50,482 bases of DNA, taken from contig CAJTRS010000012.1 of assembly GCA_910578805.1 (NCBI GenBank), forward strand, positions 1 to 50,482. The letters run 5' to 3'. The position numbers and the translations under genes were made by a program. How positions within the stretch are numbered: the stretch's first letter is position 1; the number at the start of each line of letters is the position of its first letter. The stretch comes from an uncultured Muribaculaceae bacterium. GTDB taxonomy: Bacteria > Bacteroidota > Bacteroidia > Bacteroidales > Muribaculaceae. This document shows positions 43,329 through 50,482 of this stretch, piece after piece. The notes beneath the pieces are model-generated. The model searched no databases. It was not told where the DNA came from and saw nothing but the letters and a program-made list of their open reading frames with translations.

Positions 43329-44420
43329 ATGACACAATTAGAATGTCTTCAGATATATTGGTGGCTCGTTATAGCCGTATTGGGAGGTGCGCTGGTGTTT
43401 TTGCTCTTTGTGCAAGGCGGGCAGTCGATGCTTCTGTGCAAGCGCAATGAGCCTTACCTTCCGGTGATGATCAGTGTGCTCGGCCATAAATGGGAACTGA
43501 CGTTCACCACTCTGGTGGTGTTTGGCGGAGCGTTTTTCGCATCATTCCCTCTGTTTTATTCCACCAGTTTCGGTGGTGTATATTGGCTGTGGATGCTTAT
43601 ACTGTTCAGTTTTATACTTCAGGCCGTGAGCTATGAGTTCCGGTCGAAGCCGGGCAACATATTCGGCCGGCGCACCTATGATGTGTTTCTGTTTATCAAC
43701 GGTTGTGTTGGCTGTGTGCTGCTCGGTGTGGCCGTTGGCATGATGTTTTTCGGTGGCGAGTTCACTGTGACCAAATCCAATCTGCTTGATGCCACCGCTC
43801 CCGTGATATCCTCGTGGGCGCCCACTCACGGGCTTGAGGCTATATTCTGCTGGAAAAACCTGATACTCGGATTTGCGGTTCTGTTTCTTGCCCGTACACT
43901 TGCATCGCTCTATTTTGTCAACAGGGTGCGCGATGATGTGGATTTTCTACTGGGTCAGCGTCGTTCAGTGCTGATCAACGGAGGTATATTCACAGTGCTG
44001 TTCTTGGTATTTCTGTTTGTGCTGCTCACTTCATCGGGCATGGAAGCCACAGAATCCGGATTTGAGGAAGTTGACTACAAATATTTGGGCAACTTCATGG
44101 CTCTGTGGTGGGTTACATTGATGTTTGTGGCGGGAGTGGTGATGGTGCTGTGGGGCGTCATTGGCACGGTGCTGTCCGACCGCTTCAGAGGCGGCATATG
44201 GTACGGCGGATTCGGCACAGTGGCTGTGGTGATATCTCTTTTCTGTGTGGCCGGATATAACGGCACGGCCTTCTATCCCTCGCTCGTTGACGCGCAGTCG
44301 TCGCTCAGCATAGCCAACAGCAGTTCGTCGCTCTTCACCTTACAGGTAATGACATGGGTGTCGGTGATCACGCCTTTTGTGATCGGTTACATAGCCTATG
44401 TCTGGAAAAAGATGAGCTGA
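43329..44420 (+). CDS. cydB: Cytochrome bd ubiquinol oxidase subunit II
   Basis: 363 residues with about eight to nine transmembrane helices (WWLVIAVLGGALVFLLFVQGGQSM at the start, YWLWMLILFSFILQAVSYEFR and others). CydB pairs with CydA to complete the quinol oxidase. The GGQSM region and the YEFRSKPGN segment are typical. The start MTQLECLQIYWWLV follows cydA by 6 nt. No cydCD assembly genes are in the window. A hairpin terminator follows. Confidence 0.96.
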   Translation: MTQLECLQIYWWLVIAVLGGALVFLLFVQGGQSMLLCKRNEPYLPVMISVLGHKWELTFTTLVVFGGAFFASFPLFYSTSFGGVYWLWMLILFSFILQAVSYEFRSKPGNIFGRRTYDVFLFINGCVGCVLLGVAVGMMFFGGEFTVTKSNLLDATAPVISSWAPTHGLEAIFCWKNLILGFAVLFLARTLASLYFVNRVRDDVDFLLGQRRSVLINGGIFTVLFLVFLFVLLTSSGMEATESGFEEVDYKYLGNFMALWWVTLMFVAGVVMVLWGVIGTVLSDRFRGGIWYGGFGTVAVVISLFCVAGYNGTAFYPSLVDAQSSLSIANSSSSLFTLQVMTWVSVITPFVIGYIAYVWKKMS

Positions 44421-44441
44421 CAGATTGATGTGAAATAAAAG

Positions 44442-44478
44442 CAGGGCGCTGTGTCGGAGATTATGACGCAGCGCCCTG
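44442..44478. terminator. Terminator between cydB and the convergent lipoprotein gene
   Basis: cagggcgctg (44442-44451) pairs with cagcgccctg (44469-44478); the stem can extend inwards to 14 pairs with one G-U. The tails are only moderately T-rich. It probably serves cydB and perhaps the convergent gene ending at 44558. Confidence 0.65.
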
Positions 44479-44557
44479 TCTGTCTGATCACAGTGCTATG
44501 AAGAGTAATGTGGAAATCAACTTGTGATCAGCTTTTGAGGGATAGGAGTTGTGGGTG

Positions 44558-44995
44558 TCAGATACGGCGGAACTTGGATTTTACTATCCATTTGATAGGG
44601 CGACTCTGACCTTGATAGCGTTCTATGCCGCCTTCATGTAGTACTAATTCGTTGTCGGTGAGTTTTACGACTGTGGCTGAGCCTTCCATTTCGGGTATGG
44701 TTATTTTACCGTCGGAATATTTGTAGGGCATTCCTCCTGCAAATTCCCACGTGCCGTTTTCCAATTCCCAGCCTTTCATGATGCCGTCGGAGGTGAATTC
44801 TACTCTGGCATTGGTCTTTTCTTCCCATTCGCAGTCTTCGAATGTCTCATCGAGATCGTATGATTCCTCGTCGATCACATGGGTCTGTTGCCATTTGCCT
44901 ACGAGCAGGGAATTTGCGTCATCATCGTCATCGCATGCCGTGAACGACAGCGAAGTAATAATCAGGGCCATGAGGCCTAAGATACGTGTTTTCAT
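44558..44995 (-). CDS. Lipocalin-like lipoprotein with acidic export signal
   Basis: 145 residues from the ATG at 44995 (MKTRILGLMALIITSLSFTAC); an ATG three codons earlier (45004) is possible. The lipobox LSFTAC is followed directly by five aspartates, CDDDDDAN. An acidic run just after the lipidated Cys is the type of signal reported to send lipoproteins to the cell surface in Bacteroidota, so I expect a surface lipoprotein. The domain opens LVGKWQQTHVIDE and continues as a small beta-barrel (VEFTSDGIMKGWELENGTWEF), as in the lipocalin-like families of Bacteroidales. The Asp/Glu content is high throughout. It lies 13 nt or less after the barrel gene, so the two are co-expressed. Confidence 0.78.
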   Translation of the reverse strand: MKTRILGLMALIITSLSFTACDDDDDANSLLVGKWQQTHVIDEESYDLDETFEDCEWEEKTNARVEFTSDGIMKGWELENGTWEFAGGMPYKYSDGKITIPEMEGSATVVKLTDNELVLHEGGIERYQGQSRPIKWIVKSKFRRI

Positions 44996-45008
44996 ATTGA
45001 GCATGTGT

Positions 45009-45722
45009 TTAGAATGTGTAGCCTACCGATACGTTGAGTGTGGAGGTGTTGAGGTATTTCTGGAGCTTGATGAAGTCGAGTTCGTAACGCAGGCCTGCAT
45101 ACCACTTGTTGAAGTTCACACCGGCACCTATCTGCCAACCCATCTGGAAACGTTTCCATTTCCAGTCATCGGCGTCGCCGTAGAGGTCCTCATCGTCCCA
45201 GTCATAGTCATCACCGCGGCTGCTGTAAGTGCTGTAGTCTTCCCAGTCTTCCCAGCCATCGCCCCAGTCGTTATTGTCATCGCTTTTTCCAGAGAACATG
45301 TTGATGCCGTATGCCTTGCCTATCACATTGACGCGGAAGTTAAGGCCGGTGTATGGAGTCACGGATATGGCATCTGTGATGTTGAAGCGATAGGCTACAT
45401 TGACGGGTATGCCTATTGACATAAGGCTCGTCTTGTCTGAGCCTGAGCCGTAGGCTAATTGGCCGCCGAACTCAAGATAGAGGGGCATGGCTGACGAGAG
45501 GCTGAGACCGTAGGTGTAGCCTGCGGCAAAGCCGTTGAGAGTGGTGCTTTCGCCACCTTTGGGCGATGCGAAGATTCCGTTGTAGCCAACGGTGATACGC
45601 TGGTAGTTTTCATTGTCGGCCGAAGAGGCGGCATTGCTTGCGCCGGCGCCGGTAAATTGTGCCATGGCGGGCATGGCTGCGCATACGGCTACAGCCGCTG
45701 CGATGAGTTTAATCTTTTTCAT
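45009..45722 (-). CDS. Outer-membrane beta-barrel protein with an acidic/aromatic loop
   Basis: 237 residues from the ATG at 45722 (MKKIKLIAAAVAVCAAMPAMAQ, a clean signal peptide); the longer frame from 45872 overlaps the preceding gene and is rejected. About eight strands are visible (ITVGYNGIFASP, GFAAGYTYGLSLS, LYLEFGGQLAYG, IPVNVAYRFNI, VTPYTGLNFRVN, MGWQIGAGVNF, WYAGLRYELDFIKL, LNVSVGYTF), with the C-terminal aromatic end signal. Between strands six and seven, residues 148-187 form an insertion with 18 Asp/Glu of 40 and nine Trp/Tyr, probably a surface loop. Family: porin/OmpW-like small barrel. The operon neighbours are a TolB-like propeller and a surface-type lipoprotein. Confidence 0.85.
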   Translation of the reverse strand: MKKIKLIAAAVAVCAAMPAMAQFTGAGASNAASSADNENYQRITVGYNGIFASPKGGESTTLNGFAAGYTYGLSLSSAMPLYLEFGGQLAYGSGSDKTSLMSIGIPVNVAYRFNITDAISVTPYTGLNFRVNVIGKAYGINMFSGKSDDNNDWGDGWEDWEDYSTYSSRGDDYDWDDEDLYGDADDWKWKRFQMGWQIGAGVNFNKWYAGLRYELDFIKLQKYLNTSTLNVSVGYTF

Positions 45723-45778
45723 TGTTAAAAATGTGATTGTGTGAATGAATAAAAATGGTTTATTAAAAAAAGTTGTGA

Positions 45779-46783
45779 TCAATAGTTGAAATTCATTCGC
45801 CACACGTTGGGTGTGCCTTCGGCATCGCCCCGCTGCGATATGAAATAAATGTATCGCCCGTCCTTGCTCCACACGGGGCTGAGATCATCGGCCGCATGAT
45901 AGGTGAGTTGTGTGAGTTGTGTGCCGTCGGACCGGCATGCGAATAGGTCGGTGTTGACGAACTCCCTTTTTCCCATGGGTATGCGTCCGTCACCAACAAA
46001 GAGTATCCATTGGCCGTCGGGCGACACGCTGGGTGTGGTGTAGCTGTGGACCGGATCGGCCACTATGCATTCCTCAGCCCCCGTCTCGTAATTGACTTTC
46101 CATATTTCACCGCGTCCCTCGCCGTTAAATCGGGATATGACGAGCGATTTCTCGCCGGGCACGGGATACGGACTCATGCCGGGTACATAGCTGGCAAGGA
46201 AATTCTTGTCAACATCGTGCCCCCACACGCTCGAACCGCGCTGTTCGAGACGGGTGAAAAACACTTGTTTCATGTCGGGGGAATATATGGGTGAGTAGTC
46301 GCGGTCACCGGTGGTGATCTGACGGCATATATAGCCTTTGGTGGCATCGGTGCGGAACAGTTGGGTGCTTTTGCCGCGTGTTTCGGAAAACAGAATGAAT
46401 TTGCCGTCGGGGGAGAAGGTAAAGTCCTGTACGTTGGAGCGGTTGGTGCGCTGCACGGCGCTTCCCTGTTTGTCTATGTCCTTCAGGAATATGTTTGTGG
46501 CTCCGTTGCGTAGCGACAGATAGGCTAACTGTGTGCCGTCGTGCGATATGCCGAGTATCCGGTTGACTGTCCAGTCGGCATTGTGACTGCGGCGCTTTAC
46601 GGTGGGCATGGCCACATAGTCGCTCGGTTTGGTCACTTTGATGAATTCCACTCCGGTCTCTTCCGGAACCTGCACCACCGAATAGTCCACCTTTTGTGCG
46701 GTGGCTGATCCGCATGCCACGACGACCGCTGCGGCGGTTGCTGCCATGGCCGCTGACAGTCTTGGTCTTAAACTTGTAAGCAT
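45779..46783 (-). CDS. TolB-like (PD40/WD40-like) beta-propeller exported protein
   Basis: 334 residues from the ATG at 46783 (MLTSLRPRLSAAMAATAAAVVVAC). The longer open frame to 46918 runs into the structured RNA described at 46858 and is rejected. The signal may be a lipobox (VVAC, Cys24) or be cut after ATAQ. PD40 repeats follow: GISHDGTQLAYLSLRNGATNIFLKD, FTFSPDGKFILFSETRG, PIYSPDMKQVFFTRLEQ, PSVSPDGQWILFVGDG and PVWSKDGRYIYFISQRGD, which make a TolB-type propeller. No peptidase domain is attached, so it is probably a binding or scaffold protein. It is the first gene of a three-gene run with a barrel (56 nt) and a lipoprotein. The RNA element ends 68 nt before its start. Confidence 0.85.
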   Translation of the reverse strand: MLTSLRPRLSAAMAATAAAVVVACGSATAQKVDYSVVQVPEETGVEFIKVTKPSDYVAMPTVKRRSHNADWTVNRILGISHDGTQLAYLSLRNGATNIFLKDIDKQGSAVQRTNRSNVQDFTFSPDGKFILFSETRGKSTQLFRTDATKGYICRQITTGDRDYSPIYSPDMKQVFFTRLEQRGSSVWGHDVDKNFLASYVPGMSPYPVPGEKSLVISRFNGEGRGEIWKVNYETGAEECIVADPVHSYTTPSVSPDGQWILFVGDGRIPMGKREFVNTDLFACRSDGTQLTQLTYHAADDLSPVWSKDGRYIYFISQRGDAEGTPNVWRMNFNY

Positions 46784-46850
46784 GGTATTGGGCTTGTTTT
46801 TTGCGCCGCCGACTCCCCTGAGAGGCTTGAAAACACATATTTGTTGGCAC

Positions 46851-47155
46851 AAAAAAAGACGTGGGAGTCTGTATCTTTCGCCTATCCCGCGTTCAGGCCT
46901 TCGCATTGCCTTTCCCAAGGATAAGCAACTCAGTCAGCCCACGCCGGACATTTATACAGAACACCACGCCGCATGCCCGCGTTAATGCAAGGCATCGACC
47001 ATAGTGATGCAGTGATAAACATCACCCGTGAACGCTTACGTTGCCGTCTCTTCCTGGGATATCAAAGTTGCGAAGTTTGAACGCAGAAGATGACGTTAGG
47101 TAAACGTCTTTTCATTAAAAATTTATAGACCCGCCACCCCTCTGGGCTAACAAGT
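46851..47155 (-). ncRNA. Candidate structured RNA of about 300 nt, family not assigned
   Basis: A gene-free stretch on the minus strand has a perfect promoter (47161-47191), then about 298 nt without a plausible ORF, then a long terminal hairpin and seven T (complement of 46851-46857). Terminal structure: gacgtggg (46858-46865) with cccacgcc (46938-46945), then gcctatcc (46880-46887) with ggataagc (46919-46926), then aggc/gcct. Other local hairpins: gacgtt/aacgtc (47092-47108) and paired gtgat/atcac repeats near 47010-47030. A 5' strand (47128-47137) can also pair with the 3' strand (46861-46869), one bulge apart. It could be a stand-alone RNA (6S or Bacteroidales-specific type) or a regulated leader of the propeller operon 68 nt on. 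I found no tmRNA, RNase P or cobalamin-riboswitch signature. Confidence 0.6.
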
Positions 47156-47160
47156 CGTTG

Positions 47161-47191
47161 CAAATTTAAAGATTTTTATACAATCGCCAAA
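47161..47191 (-). promoter_or_regulatory. Promoter of the structured RNA
   Basis: TAAATTTG (47161-47168) and TTTG (47188-47191) on the minus strand with a 19-nt spacer: an exact Bacteroidota promoter. Transcription should start near 47154-47156. Confidence 0.8.
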
Positions 47192-47210
47192 ATATTTGCC
47201 GTGAATCCTT

Positions 47211-47240
47211 AAAAAATAAGCGAAGCACACTGTGCTTCGC
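47211..47240 (-). terminator. Terminator of miaB
   Basis: Inverted repeat gcgaagcaca / tgtgcttcgc (47220-47229 and 47231-47240), realistically a 7-bp stem with a 7-nt loop, followed on the minus strand by a T-rich tail ending in six T (complement of 47211-47219). It lies about 70 nt past the miaB stop and just before the promoter of the structured RNA. Confidence 0.75.
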
Positions 47241-47309
47241 CAAGGAGTATTATACTTATGTGTTTTAAGCCTATATGGTCAGGACGTGATGTGAAATAGC
47301 CGGAGGATT

Positions 47310-48659
47310 TCAGCCGGGGATTTCGGCTATGAGGGTGGCGGAGGTAGCGTCGGTTACGCGCAGGCGTGCCAGCTGACCCACGCGGAAGTCGCCGCGCGGG
47401 AACACTACAGTCTTGTTTTGCTGTGTGCGTCCCACCATCTGCTCGCGGCTTCGTTTGGCCACACCCTCCACGAGTACTTCCACCTCGCGGCCTATCTCGG
47501 CGCGGTGCGAGGCAAGCGAAAGTTCGTTCTGTAGGGCTATCATGCGGTTGAGCCGGTCGATCTTCACCTCTTCGGGTATGTTGTCGGGCATGTGTTTGGA
47601 CGCCAAGGTGCCGGGACGTTCGGAGTATTTGAACATGAATGCCGAGTCGAATCCCACCTCGCGCATCAGGGATAAGGTCTGTTCGAAATCCTCTTCTGTC
47701 TCGCCGTGGAATCCGGTGAAGAGGTCGGTAGATATGCCGCAGTCGGGAATTATTCGTTTTATGGCCGCGATGCGGTCAAGATACCACTGCCGTGTGTAGT
47801 GGCGGTTCATGGCCTTTAGCACACTGTCGCTTCCGCTCTGTACGGGCAGGTGTATATGGTGGCATATATTGTTGTGGGAAGCGATGGTCTGGAGTATGTC
47901 GTCGGTCATATCCTTGGGGTGGGAGGTGGTGAAGCGTATGCGCATGTCGGGAGCCGCCTGGGCCACCATGGCGAGCAGAGAGGCAAAGCAGGTTACGGAG
48001 CCGTCGGACGGCGACACGTAACGGTAGGAGTTTACATTCTGCCCCAGCAGGGTCACCTCACGGTAGCCTTTGGCGCGCAGGTCGGCGAGCTCGGCAAGTA
48101 TGCTGTCCGTCTCGCGGGAGCGTTCACGGCCGCGGGTGTAGGGCACTATGCAGTAGGAGCAAAAGTTGTTGCAGCCGCGCATTATGCTTATGAAGCCGCT
48201 CACCATATTGCCCGGCAGGCGCACCGGAATGATGTCGCGGTAAGTCTCTGTGGTACTCAGGCTTACATTGATGGCTTTTTCGCCTGCCTCTACCGATGCG
48301 ATCAGGTTCGGCAGATCGAGATACGAGTCGGGACCGGCCACGAGGTCCACTCCGTGACAGGCTATCAGATCGTCTTTCACTCGTTCGGCCATGCAGCCTA
48401 TCACACCTATTATAAGTGGATTGTGGCGTGTGCGTTTGCGGCGTAGCGAGTTGAGATATTGCAGGCGCCCTATGATTTTCTGTTCGGCGTTGTCGCGTAT
48501 GGAACATGTGTTGAGCAACACAGCGTCGGCATCGTCGAGAGTGTCGGTAAGCGTATATCCCGCCATGCCCATCACTGAGGCTACCACTTCGCTGTCGGCC
48601 ACATTCATCTGGCAGCCGTAGGTTTCTATGTATAGTTTCTTGTCGTCTGACCGGTTCAT
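47310..48659 (-). CDS. miaB: tRNA-2-methylthio-N6-dimethylallyladenosine synthase
   Basis: 449 residues from the ATG at 48659 (MNRSDDKKLYIETYGCQMN); the frame from 48728 crosses the promoter and is rejected. A radical-SAM methylthiotransferase acting on i6A37 of tRNAs. N-terminal UPF0004 domain with cluster ligands Cys16, Cys52 and Cys89; radical-SAM motif CNNFCSYC with Cys163, Cys167 and Cys170; C-terminal TRAM domain (about 385-449, REVEVLVEGVAKRSREQMVGRTQQNKTVVFP). The sequence around RGCNNFCSYCIVPYTRGRERSR is typical MiaB, distinguishing it from MtaB and RimO. Single-gene transcript with its own promoter and terminator. Confidence 0.96.
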   Translation of the reverse strand: MNRSDDKKLYIETYGCQMNVADSEVVASVMGMAGYTLTDTLDDADAVLLNTCSIRDNAEQKIIGRLQYLNSLRRKRTRHNPLIIGVIGCMAERVKDDLIACHGVDLVAGPDSYLDLPNLIASVEAGEKAINVSLSTTETYRDIIPVRLPGNMVSGFISIMRGCNNFCSYCIVPYTRGRERSRETDSILAELADLRAKGYREVTLLGQNVNSYRYVSPSDGSVTCFASLLAMVAQAAPDMRIRFTTSHPKDMTDDILQTIASHNNICHHIHLPVQSGSDSVLKAMNRHYTRQWYLDRIAAIKRIIPDCGISTDLFTGFHGETEEDFEQTLSLMREVGFDSAFMFKYSERPGTLASKHMPDNIPEEVKIDRLNRMIALQNELSLASHRAEIGREVEVLVEGVAKRSREQMVGRTQQNKTVVFPRGDFRVGQLARLRVTDATSATLIAEIPG

Positions 48660-48682
48660 CGTATTTACAGGGGTAATTTGCG

Positions 48683-48715
48683 CAAAGATACGAATAAGTC
48701 GAGAGCAAAGACAAA
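48683..48715 (-). promoter_or_regulatory. Promoter of miaB
   Basis: TATCTTTG (48683-48690) with TTTG (48712-48715) on the minus strand and a 21-nt spacer. The leader to the miaB ATG is about 20 nt. Confidence 0.75.
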
Positions 48716-48759
48716 ATTTATTTGTCATTTTGCCGAGCGGAAGTATCTAAGACCGTAGG

Positions 48760-48797
48760 TCAAATATTTGATTATTGCGTAATAATGAGTATTTTTG
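48760..48797 (+). promoter_or_regulatory. Promoter of the CoA-transferase gene with two palindromes
   Basis: TTTG (48767-48770) and TATTTTTG (48790-48797) are 19 nt apart, an exact Bacteroidota promoter. A perfect 12-bp palindrome tcaaatatttga (48760-48771) covers the -33 element, and a near-perfect 16-bp palindrome ATTATTgcgtAATAAT (48771-48786) fills the spacer. This is a natural place for a repressor or a Crp/Fnr-type regulator, but no specific binder can be named. Confidence 0.7.
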
Positions 48798-48861
48798 TGC
48801 AAAATTACGAAAATAGCCACAAGGCGGAAAAATCTAACCTAAAAATATTTTCAAAACAATA

Positions 48862-50358
48862 ATGGCATTTCCCATACTTTCGGCTCAGGAAGCAGCCGAG
48901 CTTATTCATCATGATGACAATGTGGGCCTGTCGGGGTTCACAGCTTCAGGATCACCCAAAGTAGTCACCAGCGCCCTTGCGGAAAGAGCAATAAAAGAGC
49001 ATGAAGCGGGCCGGGAGTTTAAAGTTAATATTTTTACAGGGGCTTCGACCAACAAATGGGCCGATGGTGCTCTGGCAGCCGCCAACGCCATCAACCGCCG
49101 TACGCCCTATCAGAACACACCTGATCTGCGCACGCGTATAAACAGTCACGACACCCACTATTTCGATCTGCATCTGTCGGAGTTGGCACAGAAGTTCCGA
49201 TATGGAACTTACGGTGGCCTTGACGTGGCTATCATAGAGGTGGCAGAGGTGATGGACAACGGTGAAGTGGTGCTCGGTACCGGTGTTGGCAATGTCCCCA
49301 CTTATGCCGCGCTGGCAAAAAAGGTGATACTTGAGCTCAACAGCAAATTGCCCAAAGGCATGTATGGCATGCACGACATATATCTGCCTGCCGATCCACC
49401 CTACCGCCGCGAGATTCCTATATACAAGCCGAGCGACCGCGTGGGTACGCCGACCGTGAAGATCGATCCGGCCAAGATAGTCGGTGTGGTACACAGCGAT
49501 TCCTACGACGGTATCAAAGGCTTCTCGGAACTTGACGACGTCACTCTCCAGATCGGAGCCAATGTGTGCGGTTTCCTTGTAGGGGAGATGCGTGCCGGCC
49601 GGTTGCCCAAATCTTTCCTGCCGATACAGTCGGGTGTGGGCAATGTGGCCAATGCCGTGCTGTTCGGGTTGGGTGATGCCGAGGAGATACCTCAGTTTGA
49701 AATGTACACCGAGGTCATACAGGACGCCGTGATAGAACTGATGAAGATGGGCAAATGCAAGTTTGGCAGCACATGTTCGCTCACCCTTTCGGACAAGATG
49801 GAAGCCGAAGTGCTTGGCAACCTCGACTTTTTCCGCGACAAAGTGGTGATACGTCCTGCCGAACTCTCCAACAGCCCCGAAGTCATACGCCGTCTCGGTG
49901 TCATAGCCATGAACACTGCCTTGGAGGCCGATATATTCGGTAACATCAACTCCACTCACGTAGTCGGAACCCGCATGATGAACGGTATAGGCGGTTCCGG
50001 TGACTTTACCCGCAACGGCTATCTGTCAATATTCTCATGTCCGTCAATCACCAAGGGCGGTCTGATAAGCAATATCGTGCCCATGGCATCGCACATTGAC
50101 CACACCGAGCACTCCGTAGATGTGATAATCACAGACCAGGGTGTGGCCGATCTCCGCGGGCTTGATCCCGTGCAGCGCGCCGAGCGCATCATCGACAACT
50201 GCGCGCACCCCTCCTACCGTGAACTGCTCCGCGAATATCTCCGCCTGGGCAAATCGGGCCAGACACCTCACACACTTGAGGCTTCCCTTGCATTCCACAC
50301 CGCATTCAAAGCCACCGGCGACATGCACAACGTGGACTGGTCACGCTACGGTTTCTAA
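48862..50358 (+). CDS. Acetyl-CoA hydrolase/transferase family, probable succinyl-CoA:acetate CoA-transferase
   Basis: 498 residues, the length of the Cat1/AarC class. It moves CoA between succinyl-CoA or propionyl-CoA and acetate/succinate, conserving the thioester when short-chain acids are excreted. Visible: SGFTASGSPKVV near the start, GTGVGNVPTYA (139-149), QSGVGNVANAVLFGLG (256-271), the active-site glutamate in MYTEVIQD (Glu284 by analogy with AarC Glu294), and the late GIGGSGDFTRNGYLSIFSCPS block, with DQGVADLRGL near the C-terminus. In Bacteroidales such enzymes act in acetate/propionate/succinate production. Monocistronic, with an operator-bearing promoter and a strong terminator. 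Exact CoA donor and acceptor are not readable from sequence. Confidence 0.92.
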   Translation: MAFPILSAQEAAELIHHDDNVGLSGFTASGSPKVVTSALAERAIKEHEAGREFKVNIFTGASTNKWADGALAAANAINRRTPYQNTPDLRTRINSHDTHYFDLHLSELAQKFRYGTYGGLDVAIIEVAEVMDNGEVVLGTGVGNVPTYAALAKKVILELNSKLPKGMYGMHDIYLPADPPYRREIPIYKPSDRVGTPTVKIDPAKIVGVVHSDSYDGIKGFSELDDVTLQIGANVCGFLVGEMRAGRLPKSFLPIQSGVGNVANAVLFGLGDAEEIPQFEMYTEVIQDAVIELMKMGKCKFGSTCSLTLSDKMEAEVLGNLDFFRDKVVIRPAELSNSPEVIRRLGVIAMNTALEADIFGNINSTHVVGTRMMNGIGGSGDFTRNGYLSIFSCPSITKGGLISNIVPMASHIDHTEHSVDVIITDQGVADLRGLDPVQRAERIIDNCAHPSYRELLREYLRLGKSGQTPHTLEASLAFHTAFKATGDMHNVDWSRYGF

Positions 50359-50370
50359 AAAACCGGATTG

Positions 50371-50427
50371 CATTATAAAACAGACATGGGGCGGCTCTCA
50401 GAGCCGCCCCATGTCTGTTTTATAATG
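50371..50427. terminator. 27-bp perfect-stem terminator
   Basis: 50371-50397 and 50401-50427 are perfect reverse complements separated by a 3-nt loop (tca). The GC-rich inner part (ggggcggctc) is flanked by A/T-rich outer arms ending in gttttataatg, so it can end transcription from both sides. It starts 12 nt past the CoA-transferase stop. The remaining bases to 50482 hold no recognisable feature. Confidence 0.9.
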
Positions 50428-50482
50428 TGGTTATTCATCGGGTCCGGAATATGGGGCATAAATTGAGTTGGGGAAAAATGGG

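Noticed and set aside
46784..46918. Longer start (ATG at 46918) for the TolB-like protein
   Set aside because: The extra 45 residues come from the terminal hairpin of the structured RNA; the signal peptide begins at 46783.
46858..47155. Assignment of the structured RNA to tmRNA, RNase P RNA or a cobalamin riboswitch
   Set aside because: The tmRNA tag and tRNA-like ends, the RNase P GAGGAAAGTCC block and the B12-box were all looked for and not found.
48952..49959. 335-codon open frame antisense to the CoA-transferase
   Set aside because: It lies wholly inside a confidently identified gene, has no family resemblance or signal, and long antisense frames are common here because of codon usage (others lie opposite recF, korB and the GH92 gene).

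Overview
The window looks like a chromosomal segment of a Bacteroidales bacterium, a gut-type anaerobe possibly close to Muribaculaceae; the family-level guess is weak. The evidence is the repeated Bacteroidota promoter core (TTTG, about 19-21 nt, TAnnTTTG), the T9SS protein PorV plus a peptidase with a T9SS-type C-terminal tail, the DUF4492-cydAB cluster, the RecF-DUF721 pair, a DUF4919 protein, a SIS-only KdsD-type isomerase, two-subunit KorAB and a GH92 mannosidase. I see no insertion sequence, prophage, CRISPR array or integration site. Apart from the left edge, the window reads as core genome.

Layout. 1-742: left-truncated ATPase gene with an operator-like palindrome upstream, then a gene-poor stretch. 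743-6102: secreted GH92 mannosidase divergent from fmt, which is followed by a Wzi-like outer-membrane barrel and a small lipoprotein. 6130-10907: ispF, porV, a strong terminator, then korB and korA, all on the minus strand. 11023-17941: minus-strand run of TPR protein, outer-membrane barrel, GT2 glycosyltransferase and dihydroorotase. 18161-21511: plus-strand run of Ig-like lipoprotein, rex and a degenerate FAH-fold protein, followed by the SRP RNA gene (21615-21718). 21746-31316: long minus-strand run of spoT/rel, pgpH, membrane protein, DUF4919, recF, DUF721, thioesterase, SIS isomerase, PfkB-like protein and ribH. 31453-32634: MalY/PatB lyase. 32665-38663: ilvD-ilvB-ilvN-acyl-ACP thioesterase-ilvC operon. 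38841-41296: T9SS-type subtilase and two identical tRNA-Val genes. 41475-44420: DUF4492-cydA-cydB. 44558-46783: TolB-like propeller, barrel with an acidic loop, and lipoprotein, preceded by a strong candidate for a structured RNA of about 300 nt (46858-47155). 47310-50358: miaB and a divergent succinate/acetate CoA-transferase ending in a 27-bp perfect hairpin.

Physiology. KorAB (2-oxoacid oxidation with ferredoxin), the CoA-transferase (short-chain acid formation), the NADH-sensing repressor Rex and cytochrome bd fit an anaerobe that excretes succinate, acetate or propionate and tolerates traces of oxygen. Rel/SpoT and PgpH, 4 nt apart, link (p)ppGpp and c-di-AMP metabolism.

Most worth a second look: the unassigned structured RNA with its own promoter and terminator; an SRP RNA whose apical GNRA tetraloop appears to be lost; two pseudoenzyme-like genes on either side of that SRP RNA (FAH fold without metal ligands, PfkB fold with a degraded GAGD motif); and nested palindromes in the CoA-transferase promoter.
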